64,000 nucleotides of DNA from Ferruginibacter sp. GTDB lineage: Bacteria > Bacteroidota > Bacteroidia > Chitinophagales > Chitinophagaceae. Shown in pieces: positions 47,507-55,602 of this stretch. A program made the position numbers and the translations under genes. The DNA is taken from positions 1-64,000 of the forward strand of contig JAURKC010000021.1 of NCBI GenBank assembly GCA_030831945.1, in the 5' to 3' direction. Under the pieces are notes generated by a model, which was not told the DNA's origin, did not search any database, and was given only the letters and a program-made list of their open reading frames with translations. Positions within the stretch are counted from its first letter, which is position 1, and each line of letters starts with the position of its first letter.

Positions 47507-47557
47507 GTGAGTCACTGCCCAGGGTGAGTCACTCTAGGCAGTGACTCACTCGAAAAA
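47507..47557. repeat. Right REP cluster (three cores)
   Basis: Cores GTGAGTCACT at 47507-47516 and 47524-47533, and GTGACTCACT at 47541-47550. The last two form a perfect 10-bp hairpin with the loop CTAGGC, the same loop as in the hairpin at 46749-46804. Starts 6 bases after the transposase stop. Confidence 0.82.
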
Positions 47558-47569
47558 AAATCTTATACA

Positions 47570-48217
47570 ATGGAAACCCCTACACTCATATACTGCTACG
47601 ATGCCTATTGTGGATGGTGCTATGGATTTAGCTCAGTAATAAAAAAAATTGCAGATCATTATAATCAAAAGCTAGATTTTGAAGTATTAAGCGGCGGAAT
47701 GATTCCAGCTGAAAATGCTAAACATATCAGCGTTACTGCCGACTATATTAAAAAAGCTTATAGCGTCGTTGAAGAACATACCGGCGTTAAATTCGGTGAA
47801 GATTATTTATGGCATATCAATCATCCTGATCTAAGTGATTGGCATCCCGCCTCCGAAAAACCAGCTATAGCCCTTTGTATTTTCAAAGAATTTTATCCAG
47901 ATCGACAAATTGAATTTGCAAGCGATCTCCAATATGCTCTCCATTTTGAAGGAAGAGATCTATGTGATGATGAAGCGTATCGTCATTTACTGGAAAAATA
48001 CTCTATACAGCCCGAAACGTTTTATGCCAAATTAAAATCGGAAGAGTATAAGCAAAATGCATTCTATGAATTTGCACTTTGCAAACAGTTGAAAGTTACT
48101 GGATATCCTGCAGTATTACTTCAGATAAATGACACTAAATTTCATTTACTATCTAGTGGATTCACTCCCTATGAAGTTTTAAAAGAAAGATTAGATCAAG
48201 TATTGTCAGAAATATAG
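47570..48217 (+). CDS. DsbA-family (FrnE-like) thioredoxin-fold protein
   Basis: 215-residue cytoplasmic protein of the DsbA/FrnE type. The start LIYCYDAYCGWCYGF holds the redox motif CGWC (Cys14, Cys17), followed by an all-alpha insertion and KVTGYPAVLLQ with the cis-Pro. No signal peptide, so it acts in the cytosol, as in the FrnE/2-hydroxychromene isomerase-like group. Possibly a disulfide oxidoreductase or stress protein. The gene begins 12 bases after the RAYT element's right end, so its promoter may lie in the element. Confidence 0.88.
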   Translation: METPTLIYCYDAYCGWCYGFSSVIKKIADHYNQKLDFEVLSGGMIPAENAKHISVTADYIKKAYSVVEEHTGVKFGEDYLWHINHPDLSDWHPASEKPAIALCIFKEFYPDRQIEFASDLQYALHFEGRDLCDDEAYRHLLEKYSIQPETFYAKLKSEEYKQNAFYEFALCKQLKVTGYPAVLLQINDTKFHLLSSGFTPYEVLKERLDQVLSEI

Positions 48218-48238
48218 CCTGCTTTAATAGATAGGCAC

Positions 48239-48270
48239 AAAAAAAGCTGATCAATTGACCAGCTTTTTTA
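48239..48270. terminator. Bidirectional terminator between DsbA-family and Spy-like genes
   Basis: AAAAAGCTG (48241-48249) and CAGCTTTTT (48260-48268) form a 9-bp stem around ATCAATTGAC, followed by T residues and preceded by A's, between converging genes. Confidence 0.8.
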
Positions 48271-48286
48271 AATAAATTATTTTAAA

Positions 48287-48673
48287 CTAGTTATTGGAAG
48301 GAGCCCTTTGCTGTCTAGTAGTAGGCTCAATCTCGTCTTTCCATTTTTTCATTTGATCTTCAGTGAAAATTGCTTTTAATTTAAGGTCTCTTGCATCAGA
48401 TTGTTCTTTACGCTTAGCCATCATTGCATCTCTATCTACAGAGCCACTAGCGCGCATCTCATCCATTGTTTTTTGCCAAGTAGTGTTGTACTCAGCAAAA
48501 ATCGCTTCTGTTTTTTTAGTAACTTCTGGACTCAAACTTAGTGGCCCTAGTTTTTCCATAGTCGCTTTAGTTCTTTCTTCAGGGGTTTGACGTTGTCCAC
48601 CTCCCCCTTGTGCATTTACAGCAGTAAAGCTTAATAATGCAGTAGTCAATAGCAATGCAATTTGTTTTTTCAT
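48287..48673 (-). CDS. Small periplasmic protein, Spy/LTXXQ-like
   Basis: 128 residues with signal peptide (KKQIALLLTTALLSFTAVNAQ, cut after NAQ) and a glycine-rich start GGGGQRQTPEERT. The remainder is helical and charged, with LSLSPEVTKKTEAIF and KLKAIFTEDQMKKW, the latter a LTXXQ-type motif (T-E-D-Q). These features match the CpxP/Spy chaperone-like fold. It is the last gene of the sigma operon and has a partner at 48716-49201. Confidence 0.72.
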   Translation of the reverse strand: MKKQIALLLTTALLSFTAVNAQGGGGQRQTPEERTKATMEKLGPLSLSPEVTKKTEAIFAEYNTTWQKTMDEMRASGSVDRDAMMAKRKEQSDARDLKLKAIFTEDQMKKWKDEIEPTTRQQRAPSNN

Positions 48674-48715
48674 TTTTTAAGTTTTAATTTATGATAGATA
48701 TTTAGAGATTCAATT

Positions 48716-49201
48716 TTATTTTTTTACCCCCTCTTCCCTTTTTCCAAAAACTTTGGTAAATAGAGAATCAAAAGCAGCGAGCTGATTAGGCTTGCAAAGG
48801 GCTCTAATATTTTTTATATGAGTAAGCTTATTTACCTCCATCGTTTGATGGTTTTCCGCTGACTCTTCACCCAATTTTTCAACGATTGAATCGTTAAAAT
48901 TACCTTCCACTAATTTTTTGAGTTGATTGTTTTTATTAGCACCTAAACTTTCAAACCAACTTTTCATTTTACTTCGATACAAATTGCTCGCGGTATCATA
49001 TTGTAATAATTGATTTTGATCAAAACCGATGTCGTTTTTCAAAAAATTACTAATCATAGTCTTTCTGTCAGGTCTATTATGTACTTTGCCATTCCCTTCT
49101 TTTTTATATAAAAGAAATGAAAGCAATACCATATTTACTGCAAGTAAAATAGTAATGGCGATTAGGAATACCTTTCGCTGATTGGGGTTATTAGTGATCA
49201 T
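48716..49201 (-). CDS. Membrane-anchored CpxP/Spy-like protein (periplasmic heavy-metal sensor type)
   Basis: 161 residues with one N-terminal membrane helix (KVFLIAITILLAVNMVLLSF) and a helical periplasmic part. It has LKNDIGFDQNQLLQYDT and HIKNIRALCKPNQLAAFDSLF, which correspond to the two LTXXQ-like helices of CpxP/Spy and ZraP-type sensors, with a single Cys in the second. The start overlaps the stop of the anti-sigma gene by 4 bases (ATGA), so translation is coupled. Confidence 0.75.
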   Translation of the reverse strand: MITNNPNQRKVFLIAITILLAVNMVLLSFLLYKKEGNGKVHNRPDRKTMISNFLKNDIGFDQNQLLQYDTASNLYRSKMKSWFESLGANKNNQLKKLVEGNFNDSIVEKLGEESAENHQTMEVNKLTHIKNIRALCKPNQLAAFDSLFTKVFGKREEGVKK

Positions 49202-49539
49202 GGTTCGGTGTTTTCGTTTTCATAAATACTAGCAATCGAATAGGAAAATTCATCGGAAGACGCTTGAATATTTTGTTCTGCTATTGAAGCCGAAGGGTCA
49301 GTAGCATAAAAAATAACTGCAGTTAAATTGATTAACATTAGCATTGCTAAACCTGGTATAGCGAAGCTTGGTTTGCCAATATAAAATGCAGCATTTTCCC
49401 ACCAAGTAGTTCTTTTTTCGGATAATATTCTACTGTTAACGCGTGAAAGCAGAAATGGCTTCACACTCGCGCGCTCAATGTTGTTGATACTATTAAAAGC
49501 ATCTTCAACTAACTGATCGACATTTTTTTTACTATTCAT
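49198..49539 (-). CDS. Putative anti-sigma factor (single-pass membrane protein)
   Basis: 113 residues. A soluble N-terminal part of about 55 residues (VDQLVEDAFNSINNIERASV) is followed by one membrane helix (FAIPGLAMLMLINLTAVIF) and a short acidic periplasmic tail. No HxxxCxxC zinc motif is present. The position directly after an ECF sigma gene (gap 11 bases) and ATGA coupling to a Spy-like gene make an anti-sigma role likely; this is inference from context, not sequence. Confidence 0.6.
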   Translation of the reverse strand: MNSKKNVDQLVEDAFNSINNIERASVKPFLLSRVNSRILSEKRTTWWENAAFYIGKPSFAIPGLAMLMLINLTAVIFYATDPSASIAEQNIQASSDEFSYSIASIYENENTEP

Positions 49540-49550
49540 AACGGAAATTT

Positions 49551-50138
49551 TTATTGGTCCGATAAATTTTTATAATAATAATTATGTAACAAAATTTTTA
49601 AATTAGCTTTCGCCCTACTCATTAACGCTTCAACTGCATTTAAACTTTTGTTCATTATTTCTGCAACCTCTTGATAGCTTTGACCTTCTACCTTATGAAG
49701 TATGAAAGCTATTTTTTGTTTATCAGGCAATTGTTTTAGGGCAGCAAATAATTCACTGGCCCTTTCTTTTTGCTCTAACTGCACTCCCGGATGATTGAAC
49801 TCTACTGGTGAATATTTTTCAACCTCCGAATCGCCAAACAAACTTTTTACTATGCCAAATCTTTTTTTTCTTTTTTTCTTTTTTATGTGGTCTAATGACT
49901 TAGTAATCGTTATTTTATAAAGCCAAGTAGATAATTTTGATTGGCCTTTAAATAAACCAATAGAAATATATACCTGCTCAAAAACCTCTTGCGTAATATC
50001 ATCTGCATCTTCTTCATTTTGTACAATACCAAGAGCAGTATTGTAAACCATATTTTGATACAGATCCATTAAAGCGGTAAACCCCATTTGATCCCCCTCT
50101 TGTAACTTTTTAATTAAATCGTTAGGTTGGTTTACCAC
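49551..50138 (-). CDS. ECF RNA polymerase sigma factor
   Basis: 195 residues with region 2 (MVYNTALGIVQNEEDADDITQEVFEQVY, including the DDxxQEVF motif and STWLYKITITKSLD) and region 4 (LPDKQKIAFILHKVEGQSYQEVAEIM and KSLNAVEALMSRAK). A basic linker KKKKRKKRF joins them. Directs RNA polymerase to a small regulon, probably this operon. Located 42 bases after the outer-membrane protein gene and 11 bases before the anti-sigma gene. No matching promoter pair was recognised by eye. Confidence 0.93.
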   Translation of the reverse strand: MVNQPNDLIKKLQEGDQMGFTALMDLYQNMVYNTALGIVQNEEDADDITQEVFEQVYISIGLFKGQSKLSTWLYKITITKSLDHIKKKKRKKRFGIVKSLFGDSEVEKYSPVEFNHPGVQLEQKERASELFAALKQLPDKQKIAFILHKVEGQSYQEVAEIMNKSLNAVEALMSRAKANLKILLHNYYYKNLSDQ

Positions 50139-50180
50139 ATTACATTTATTAAGACCACTAAAAATACTTAAAATTTATCA

Positions 50181-53057
50181 TTAAAAACCAGGACCATAAC
50201 CACGGCCACCGCCACCTCCATCAGGTCTCATTCCACCTCTATATTCTCCTCCACCATTAAACGATGGTCTTGCAGCTACTCCAAAATTTTTAAGGCTATA
50301 GCTGAAGGTAAGCATAAAATACTGCTGTAATACCTGGTTTCTAGAATCTTCAATATAGGCACCTGTAACGGTTCTAATAATACTTTGATTTTGTTTAAGT
50401 AAATCGAATACGGATAATTTTAGTTCAGCCGCTTTTTTCTTCCAGAATTTTTTACCGATAGAAGCATTCCATAACCAATAATTTTGATTCAGCCCGTCTG
50501 TTAATCCACTATATGTTTGGTTGGAGACATCATTTTGTAATACCCAGCCTTTTTTATTTAATAAATTGAGTTGAGCTCCTGCAACTGCATTTATATATTT
50601 AGTAGTTGAACTATTGATAGCATTTATTTTTGCAATACTATAATTGTTATTATATGAAATATTGAAATCTACATACTGACTAATATTACTTGCTAACACT
50701 ATACCGCTTGAGTAGGTATAGTTATTGGTAGTGGTAGGGTTATAGTTTGCCAATCCAGGTAGTCTGGCATAACTCAAGCCAGTGCTAAGGTTCACAGTTG
50801 TTTTAATTGCTGTGATAGGCATACTATAGGTGAAATAGCTTCTTACATTATTATAACCATCAAGGTTAACCGCTTTGGTTAATTGTGATCCTCTTTTAAT
50901 GATGATATTTTGCTGAATGGTAGAATCAGTAGTAGCGATATAGGTTGCATTTGAAATGAAGTCGTTCGCCGTTTGTACATATAAATTGGCAAATAAGCTT
51001 CTGCTAGTCTTGGAATTTATAAAGCTATACCTGAGAGAAAGAAATTGTGTAAATGATTGTTTAAGATTTGGATTTCCACTACTAATTCTTAAGGGATTAG
51101 AAAGGTTTACCACATCTTGTAATTGACTTACAGTAGGAAATATAGTGGATGCTCTATAAAATAAGTTAACGTTACTTTTTTGATTAATCTTTTTCCTCCA
51201 CATCGCATTAGGCAAAATATTTGAAAACCCTTGGTTTACACTTGAAGCAGTTGGTAAAATTCTTTGGCTCTCTAAAGTTGAATGTTGCAAGTTTACTCCA
51301 AATGAAATTTGTTCATCACGACTTTTTCCTAGTCTGTAAGTAACACCAGTATTGTTGGTAGTAATGGTGTTGGCGAATTGATTCGATAAGCTAGGAGAAA
51401 ATTTTGAGTAGGCAGCCCCATCATACAAAAAGGTTTGCTGATCGGTTTCATTTTTTTGAATCGAAGGAAGATATTCAAGTTGTACCTGTCCTTTTTTACC
51501 TACTGGCTCGGTATAAGTAATGTTGGCACCAATGGTATTTCCATCAGTTGGATTTTGATAAAATTGATTTTGAATAGAATCTGTGATTAGATTGAATTTA
51601 AAGAATCGGAATTTTGCATCAGTGTAAGTATCCCCGTCATTTTTTGTAAAAGTGGTATTCATGCCTAGTGAAATGGAACGACCTCTTTTAGGAAAGGAGT
51701 GGCGAAAACCAAAATAGTTTCTGATGTTATAACCTGACCTGTCTACACTTCTATTTGTAAAGGAAGTATTCAGTGAATCATCCGTTCCATAATAATTTTG
51801 TGAAGATGAAATGGTGGAAGTATTGTTATTCTGCAAATTAATACTTGGAACAATAAATATTGTATTAGCCGAATCGATTTTATATTCTACTCTAAAATTG
51901 ATACGATGATTGTTATTATTGGAAGTAGATTGACTGTTTTGTAAACTGAACTGATCTTTCGGATTGAAAAATGTCTGTGTATTTACTAAGGATTCATTAT
52001 TATTTACGCCGTTATTATAAAAATAACTCCCTGTAACCGTAAGCTTTTTATTGAATAGATTACTATAGTTGATACCGAAGGCGTTCGTTTTACTGATGCC
52101 ATTTGCTTGACCAACCATGAAATTATCCATTCCACCACCGCCGCCTCTTCCACCACCACCGCCACCTCTTCCGCCGCCGCCACTACTAGTCAGGCCAAGT
52201 AAATCTTGTGATGCGAAGTTTTGCTGATTGATATTATTGAAGTTTCCCACTAAAGAAATTCGTTTATTATCTTTGAAAAAACTGACATTACCTCCTCCGC
52301 TATATCTATCATCCGTACCGGCACCTCCAAAAAATCTACCAAATTGACCATTCTTTACAGTTGATTTAGTAACAATATTCACCGTTTTTACAGAGTTTCC
52401 ATCATCAAATCCGGTAAGCTGTGCTTGATCACTTAATTTATCAAACACTTGAATTTTATCGACCACATCGGAAGGCATATTCTTTAACGCTGCAGAGGCA
52501 TCATCTCCAAAAAAATCTTTTCCATCAATCGTAACCTTTCTAACTTGTTCACCTTGAGCAGTAACTGTTCCATCTTTCGCAACCGTTATACCTGGCATTT
52601 TCTTGATGAGATCTTCTGTGGTTGCATCGGGGTTGACTTTAAATTGACTAGCACTAAATTCGGAGGTGTCACCTTTCATTTTTACTGGAGGTGTTTTAGC
52701 AACAATCGTAATGCTCTCTAAATCTTTTCCTTGTTTTTTAATGGAGATTACACTTAATTCTTTCATTCCTTCTACTGTAGTAATTTCTCTTCTAAATTTT
52801 TCGTATCCAATAGAGCTTATTTCAATGATGAAACCACCTTTTACAAAGGTTGGTATTGCAAAACGACCTTTTGCATCCGTTACACTATTCTTTGTTCCCG
52901 TTAGAGAACTGTCTTTTTTTGTAAAAACAGACACCGTAGCACCTGAAATTGGCAGCTTGTCCTCATCTCTAACTAGACCACGAGTAGACGGGGTCTGGGC
53001 CATCAATGCCAATCCGAAAAACATAGAGAACAGGCTTAATCCTAAAAATCGCATCAT
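50181..53057 (-). CDS. Outer-membrane beta-barrel protein with carboxypeptidase-regulatory-like N-terminus
   Basis: 958 residues. Signal peptide (FLGLSLFSMFFGLALMAQ), then a carboxypeptidase-regulatory-like domain (about 24-110, GLVRDEDKLPISGATVSVF), a TonB-plug-like region (DLIKKMPGITVAKDGTVTAQG; VTIDGKDFFGDDASAALKNM), and a long barrel of the OMP_b-brl_3 type. Near residues 286-310 is a glycine/arginine-rich loop, and the C-terminus is another Gly-rich segment (GGGGGRGYGPGF). It has no SusD partner. First gene of the sigma/Spy operon; its role may be in envelope protection or transport of an unknown substance. Confidence 0.88.
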   Translation of the reverse strand: MMRFLGLSLFSMFFGLALMAQTPSTRGLVRDEDKLPISGATVSVFTKKDSSLTGTKNSVTDAKGRFAIPTFVKGGFIIEISSIGYEKFRREITTVEGMKELSVISIKKQGKDLESITIVAKTPPVKMKGDTSEFSASQFKVNPDATTEDLIKKMPGITVAKDGTVTAQGEQVRKVTIDGKDFFGDDASAALKNMPSDVVDKIQVFDKLSDQAQLTGFDDGNSVKTVNIVTKSTVKNGQFGRFFGGAGTDDRYSGGGNVSFFKDNKRISLVGNFNNINQQNFASQDLLGLTSSGGGGRGGGGGGRGGGGGMDNFMVGQANGISKTNAFGINYSNLFNKKLTVTGSYFYNNGVNNNESLVNTQTFFNPKDQFSLQNSQSTSNNNNHRINFRVEYKIDSANTIFIVPSINLQNNNTSTISSSQNYYGTDDSLNTSFTNRSVDRSGYNIRNYFGFRHSFPKRGRSISLGMNTTFTKNDGDTYTDAKFRFFKFNLITDSIQNQFYQNPTDGNTIGANITYTEPVGKKGQVQLEYLPSIQKNETDQQTFLYDGAAYSKFSPSLSNQFANTITTNNTGVTYRLGKSRDEQISFGVNLQHSTLESQRILPTASSVNQGFSNILPNAMWRKKINQKSNVNLFYRASTIFPTVSQLQDVVNLSNPLRISSGNPNLKQSFTQFLSLRYSFINSKTSRSLFANLYVQTANDFISNATYIATTDSTIQQNIIIKRGSQLTKAVNLDGYNNVRSYFTYSMPITAIKTTVNLSTGLSYARLPGLANYNPTTTNNYTYSSGIVLASNISQYVDFNISYNNNYSIAKINAINSSTTKYINAVAGAQLNLLNKKGWVLQNDVSNQTYSGLTDGLNQNYWLWNASIGKKFWKKKAAELKLSVFDLLKQNQSIIRTVTGAYIEDSRNQVLQQYFMLTFSYSLKNFGVAARPSFNGGGEYRGGMRPDGGGGGRGYGPGF

Positions 53058-53839
53058 AAAAAGTATTTAATTTAAATAATAAGACGCCTAATCAAGTATT
53101 AACTGACGAAATAATTAATTTATTTTGATTAGCGGAGGGGCAAAAGAAGCTGGTTTATAACATAAAATAAGACAAATAGTTTTTAAACCAATAGCCACTC
53201 CCGTTATTCATATTATAAATAATTATCTTTTGACAGCTTTTCTTGATAATTTTACTGAATTGAAATCAATCAGCTTCGCTTGGTGAATAGTTGCTTGAGC
53301 TTCCTTAAAAAGCTGGATCAAAAACTAGGCTCATTTATAGCTGCGATGGAGCAAGTCCTATAAAAATCGGCATGCATTCCATAGTCAACCAAAACATTGC
53401 TCAGCTCTTCCCATTCAGAAAAGAGTAAATATTTTTTTCAAAATAAAAGGTTTCGTTATTAATCAATTTGGTATTAGAGCTGTAATTATATTTCATCATT
53501 TTCTTTTTACATGACAATTTGAATTGCTGGATTTTCAATTTTTAAATTTTGGAGAGGTTGGAACTTGGTGGATACAAAAACTTATTCATGTATATCACGA
53601 TGAAAATTTTAATTCAAAGGAAAATGAAGGATAGAAAAGGTGAAAATGGCCTTAACCAAATTTGATAAAAACTCGTTCAATCTTAGGAAATTGAAAAACT
53701 ATAGGCAGATGAAATTAATATAAATATTTTAGTATCTATAGCAATCTTAAAAATATTTTCAAAGTTGAGTTAGAATAGATTTTTTACCAATGAAATAGTC
53801 AATTTGTTTTGATCAAATATGCTTCCGTTAAAATTCGTA
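53058..53839. other. Long noncoding region upstream of the outer-membrane protein gene
   Basis: 780 AT-rich bases. I see no intact gene. Minus-strand 53327-53436 has a 37-codon open stretch that reads like protein (FSEWEELSNVLVDYGM) but has no start and stops at once; it may be a scrap of a lost gene. The promoter of the sigma operon should lie near 53060-53150. Confidence 0.5.
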
Positions 53840-54886
53840 CTAGTATGTTGACAAAAAATTCACCATTTCAGTAAGGGTAGAAGAAACAAAAAGGCAGCTG
53901 TCAACTTTTAGTAAACTTTCTTCATAAACCTGTTTATTTTCTTGATGAGGGCCGAGATGAATAATTGAACTAAGCTGCAATAGATAGTAGCTACTATCAA
54001 CAATATCAAATACTAAGCATACTAACTCAGTATTGTGAACGGCAGGATAGCAAATTAAAAAAACAGGAAAATCTAACAATTGATTTCCTAAGTATTGGAG
54101 ATTTAAATTAGCTTCAAAAAACCGATAATATTGTAAAGTAGTAGGGAAGGTAACCTCATTTAATAGCCTTTTAGCATCAGTTAATTTATCCACCATTTTA
54201 TGTAATGGATTTTGTAAATCCGAAACTGGATCTATCGGAAGCCATTGTTGAGAAGCCATTTGCAAGTATTGAAGAGTTGATTTGCCAATGGATAATTTAT
54301 ATTCAAAGGGGGGATAGCCTGGTACTGCATATCCTGGATAAAAATATTGCAAATTTTGATTAAGGCAAAAATTGATCTTCAAGTAAATAAGGTATTTACC
54401 TAGACTATGTTTTTTATATGCAGGATGATAAATACAGGTAATTCCTGCAGCAGTTGTTTTGCCCAGATCGAAAAAACCAGCGGCGATCAAAGTCTCGCCA
54501 TCAAAAATATTGACTTCATGTGTATTAAATATTGAGGGATTATCATTGCCTAAAAGAAGTTCCCCTAGAGAGGTCGAAACCTCAAAGGAAATAGATTGGC
54601 GGTATAGCTGAAAAAGTTGTTCATGTGCCTCGCTGAACTTGCTGGCTTCAGATTTTTTTATTTCTATACGAAAGGTATTGTTTAACTTTTGAAGCGTTTT
54701 AAACTTTTTATCTTCTTGGTATTTTGCTATGGCAACTCTGAGCCAAATAGCGGAATAAAAAATATCATGAAACTGCAAAAAATTGGTTGTAAAAATTGCT
54801 TGCCGCATTCTGAACCATCCATTGCTTAAATAGTTGTCCAGTTCCTCGGGACTTAATTCTGATGGGTAAACTATTTGTGCAAACAT
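53840..54886 (-). CDS. Arginyl-tRNA-protein transferase-like (GNAT-fold) protein
   Basis: 348-residue soluble protein. The N-terminal ELDNYLSNGWFRMRQAIFTTNF and the C-terminal GNAT part with HPAYKKHSLGKYLIYLKI, then LQYFYPGYAVPGYPPFEYKL are typical of the ATE/Bpt family, which adds Arg or Leu to protein N-termini in the N-degron route. Bacterial Bpt is shorter, and the Cys cluster of the ATE N-domain is absent here; a related but different acceptor is possible. A 90-residue protein of unknown function is encoded 14 bases upstream in the same direction. Confidence 0.75.
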   Translation of the reverse strand: MFAQIVYPSELSPEELDNYLSNGWFRMRQAIFTTNFLQFHDIFYSAIWLRVAIAKYQEDKKFKTLQKLNNTFRIEIKKSEASKFSEAHEQLFQLYRQSISFEVSTSLGELLLGNDNPSIFNTHEVNIFDGETLIAAGFFDLGKTTAAGITCIYHPAYKKHSLGKYLIYLKINFCLNQNLQYFYPGYAVPGYPPFEYKLSIGKSTLQYLQMASQQWLPIDPVSDLQNPLHKMVDKLTDAKRLLNEVTFPTTLQYYRFFEANLNLQYLGNQLLDFPVFLICYPAVHNTELVCLVFDIVDSSYYLLQLSSIIHLGPHQENKQVYEESLLKVDSCLFVSSTLTEMVNFLSTY

Positions 54887-54900
54887 AAATAATCAGGTCA

Positions 54901-55173
54901 TTATTCTAAGATGGATTCAATCGATTCAGCAATTGCTTTGAGTAATTCGGTATCCAAATGTTTCACTTCTCCTTGGTTTGTAGTGTTAGCAATTGCCCGA
55001 TATTTTCCATTATCATCTTGTTCAAAAAAAAATTCCTGTTTATCGATAGTTACCACAAATTTGTGCACATAGCCTACTATCAATAGTCTTGCTGGGAATA
55101 AAAGTTCCTGTCCTTTATATAGCACAGGGATTTCAAATAGCTCATCCATCAAATATAATTTTATTGCTACCAA
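54901..55173 (-). CDS. Conserved hypothetical protein next to ATE-like gene
   Basis: 90 residues, soluble, acidic, mixed beta/alpha (MDELFEIPVLYKGQELLFP, then LETELLKAI-like LDTELLKAIAESIESIL). I do not recognise a family. It ends 14 bases before the ATE-like gene and is probably co-transcribed with it, so the two may work together. Confidence 0.6.
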   Translation of the reverse strand: MVAIKLYLMDELFEIPVLYKGQELLFPARLLIVGYVHKFVVTIDKQEFFFEQDDNGKYRAIANTTNQGEVKHLDTELLKAIAESIESILE

Positions 55174-55602
55174 CTACTAGGAGTCAACTTGCTTCTTTTC
55201 GGTTGCTTCTTATATATCGCAAATTACGGAATCTTTGGACTTTATGGTTTGGGAATAATGTGAATGTATTTCCCTATTATGATTTATTTGAAATAGACAA
55301 TTGTAATGTTAATAGAAGGACGTACTTAAAAATTGAATACTTTAATTTAGATGGAGAGTCTACTGTATTCTAAAAGAGCTAAATCATTGTTGATTTAGAA
55401 AGTGATCTTAGAGGAAAACTATTGTCAAATAACTTGGGCAAAAAATTTTACTAGTTTTTATTTTCAAAAGGAGAAATTTACTTTCTACAAAATAACTGCT
55501 TAAGTTTTAAATATTTCATTACAATCAATAAAGAATCATTATCTAAACTGATTGTAATGAAATATATTTAAATTTTATTTTGTCTATACAAAACAAATGA
55601 TC
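55174..55602. other. Intergenic region with a possible decayed gene and a long hairpin
   Basis: The + strand from about 55230 to 55503 reads like protein in pieces (FPYYDLFEIDNCNVNRRTY, then after frame changes ILEENYCQITWAKNF), interrupted by stops at about 55371 and 55398; it could be a decayed small gene. A 17-bp inverted repeat follows at 55511-55565. Confidence 0.4.
55511..55565. terminator. 17-bp inverted repeat, probable bidirectional terminator
   Basis: ATATTTCATTACAATCA (55511-55527) and TGATTGTAATGAAATAT (55549-55565) are perfect complements with a 21-base spacer. It lies 38 bases downstream of the His-rich protein gene on the minus strand. The long loop and A/T-rich stem are unusual for a terminator. 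Confidence 0.55.

Larger units (their letters stand above)
46583..47557 (+). mobile_element. REP-RAYT element (REP-associated tyrosine transposase with flanking palindromes)
   Basis: A compact unit of 975 bases between polA and the DsbA-family gene. Its ends are perfect 21-base inverted repeats (46583-46603 and 47537-47557; both carry GTGAGTCACTGCC in opposite orientation). It holds ten copies of the 9-base near-palindrome GTGA(G/C)TCAC: seven before the transposase gene and three after. The left end begins at the base after the polA stop; the right end lies 12 bases before the next start codon. Structure and content match REP elements with their Y1 transposase. Confidence 0.8.

Noticed and set aside
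52666..53070. 134-codon + strand ORF antisense to the outer-membrane protein gene
   Set aside because: Shadow frame opposite a well-supported gene with signal peptide and domains; composition not protein-like.
53327..53436. Minus-strand 37-codon open stretch (FSEWEELSNVLVDYGM)
   Set aside because: No start codon, immediate stops on both sides, and such a length is not rare by chance in AT-rich DNA; kept only as a note in the intergenic entry.
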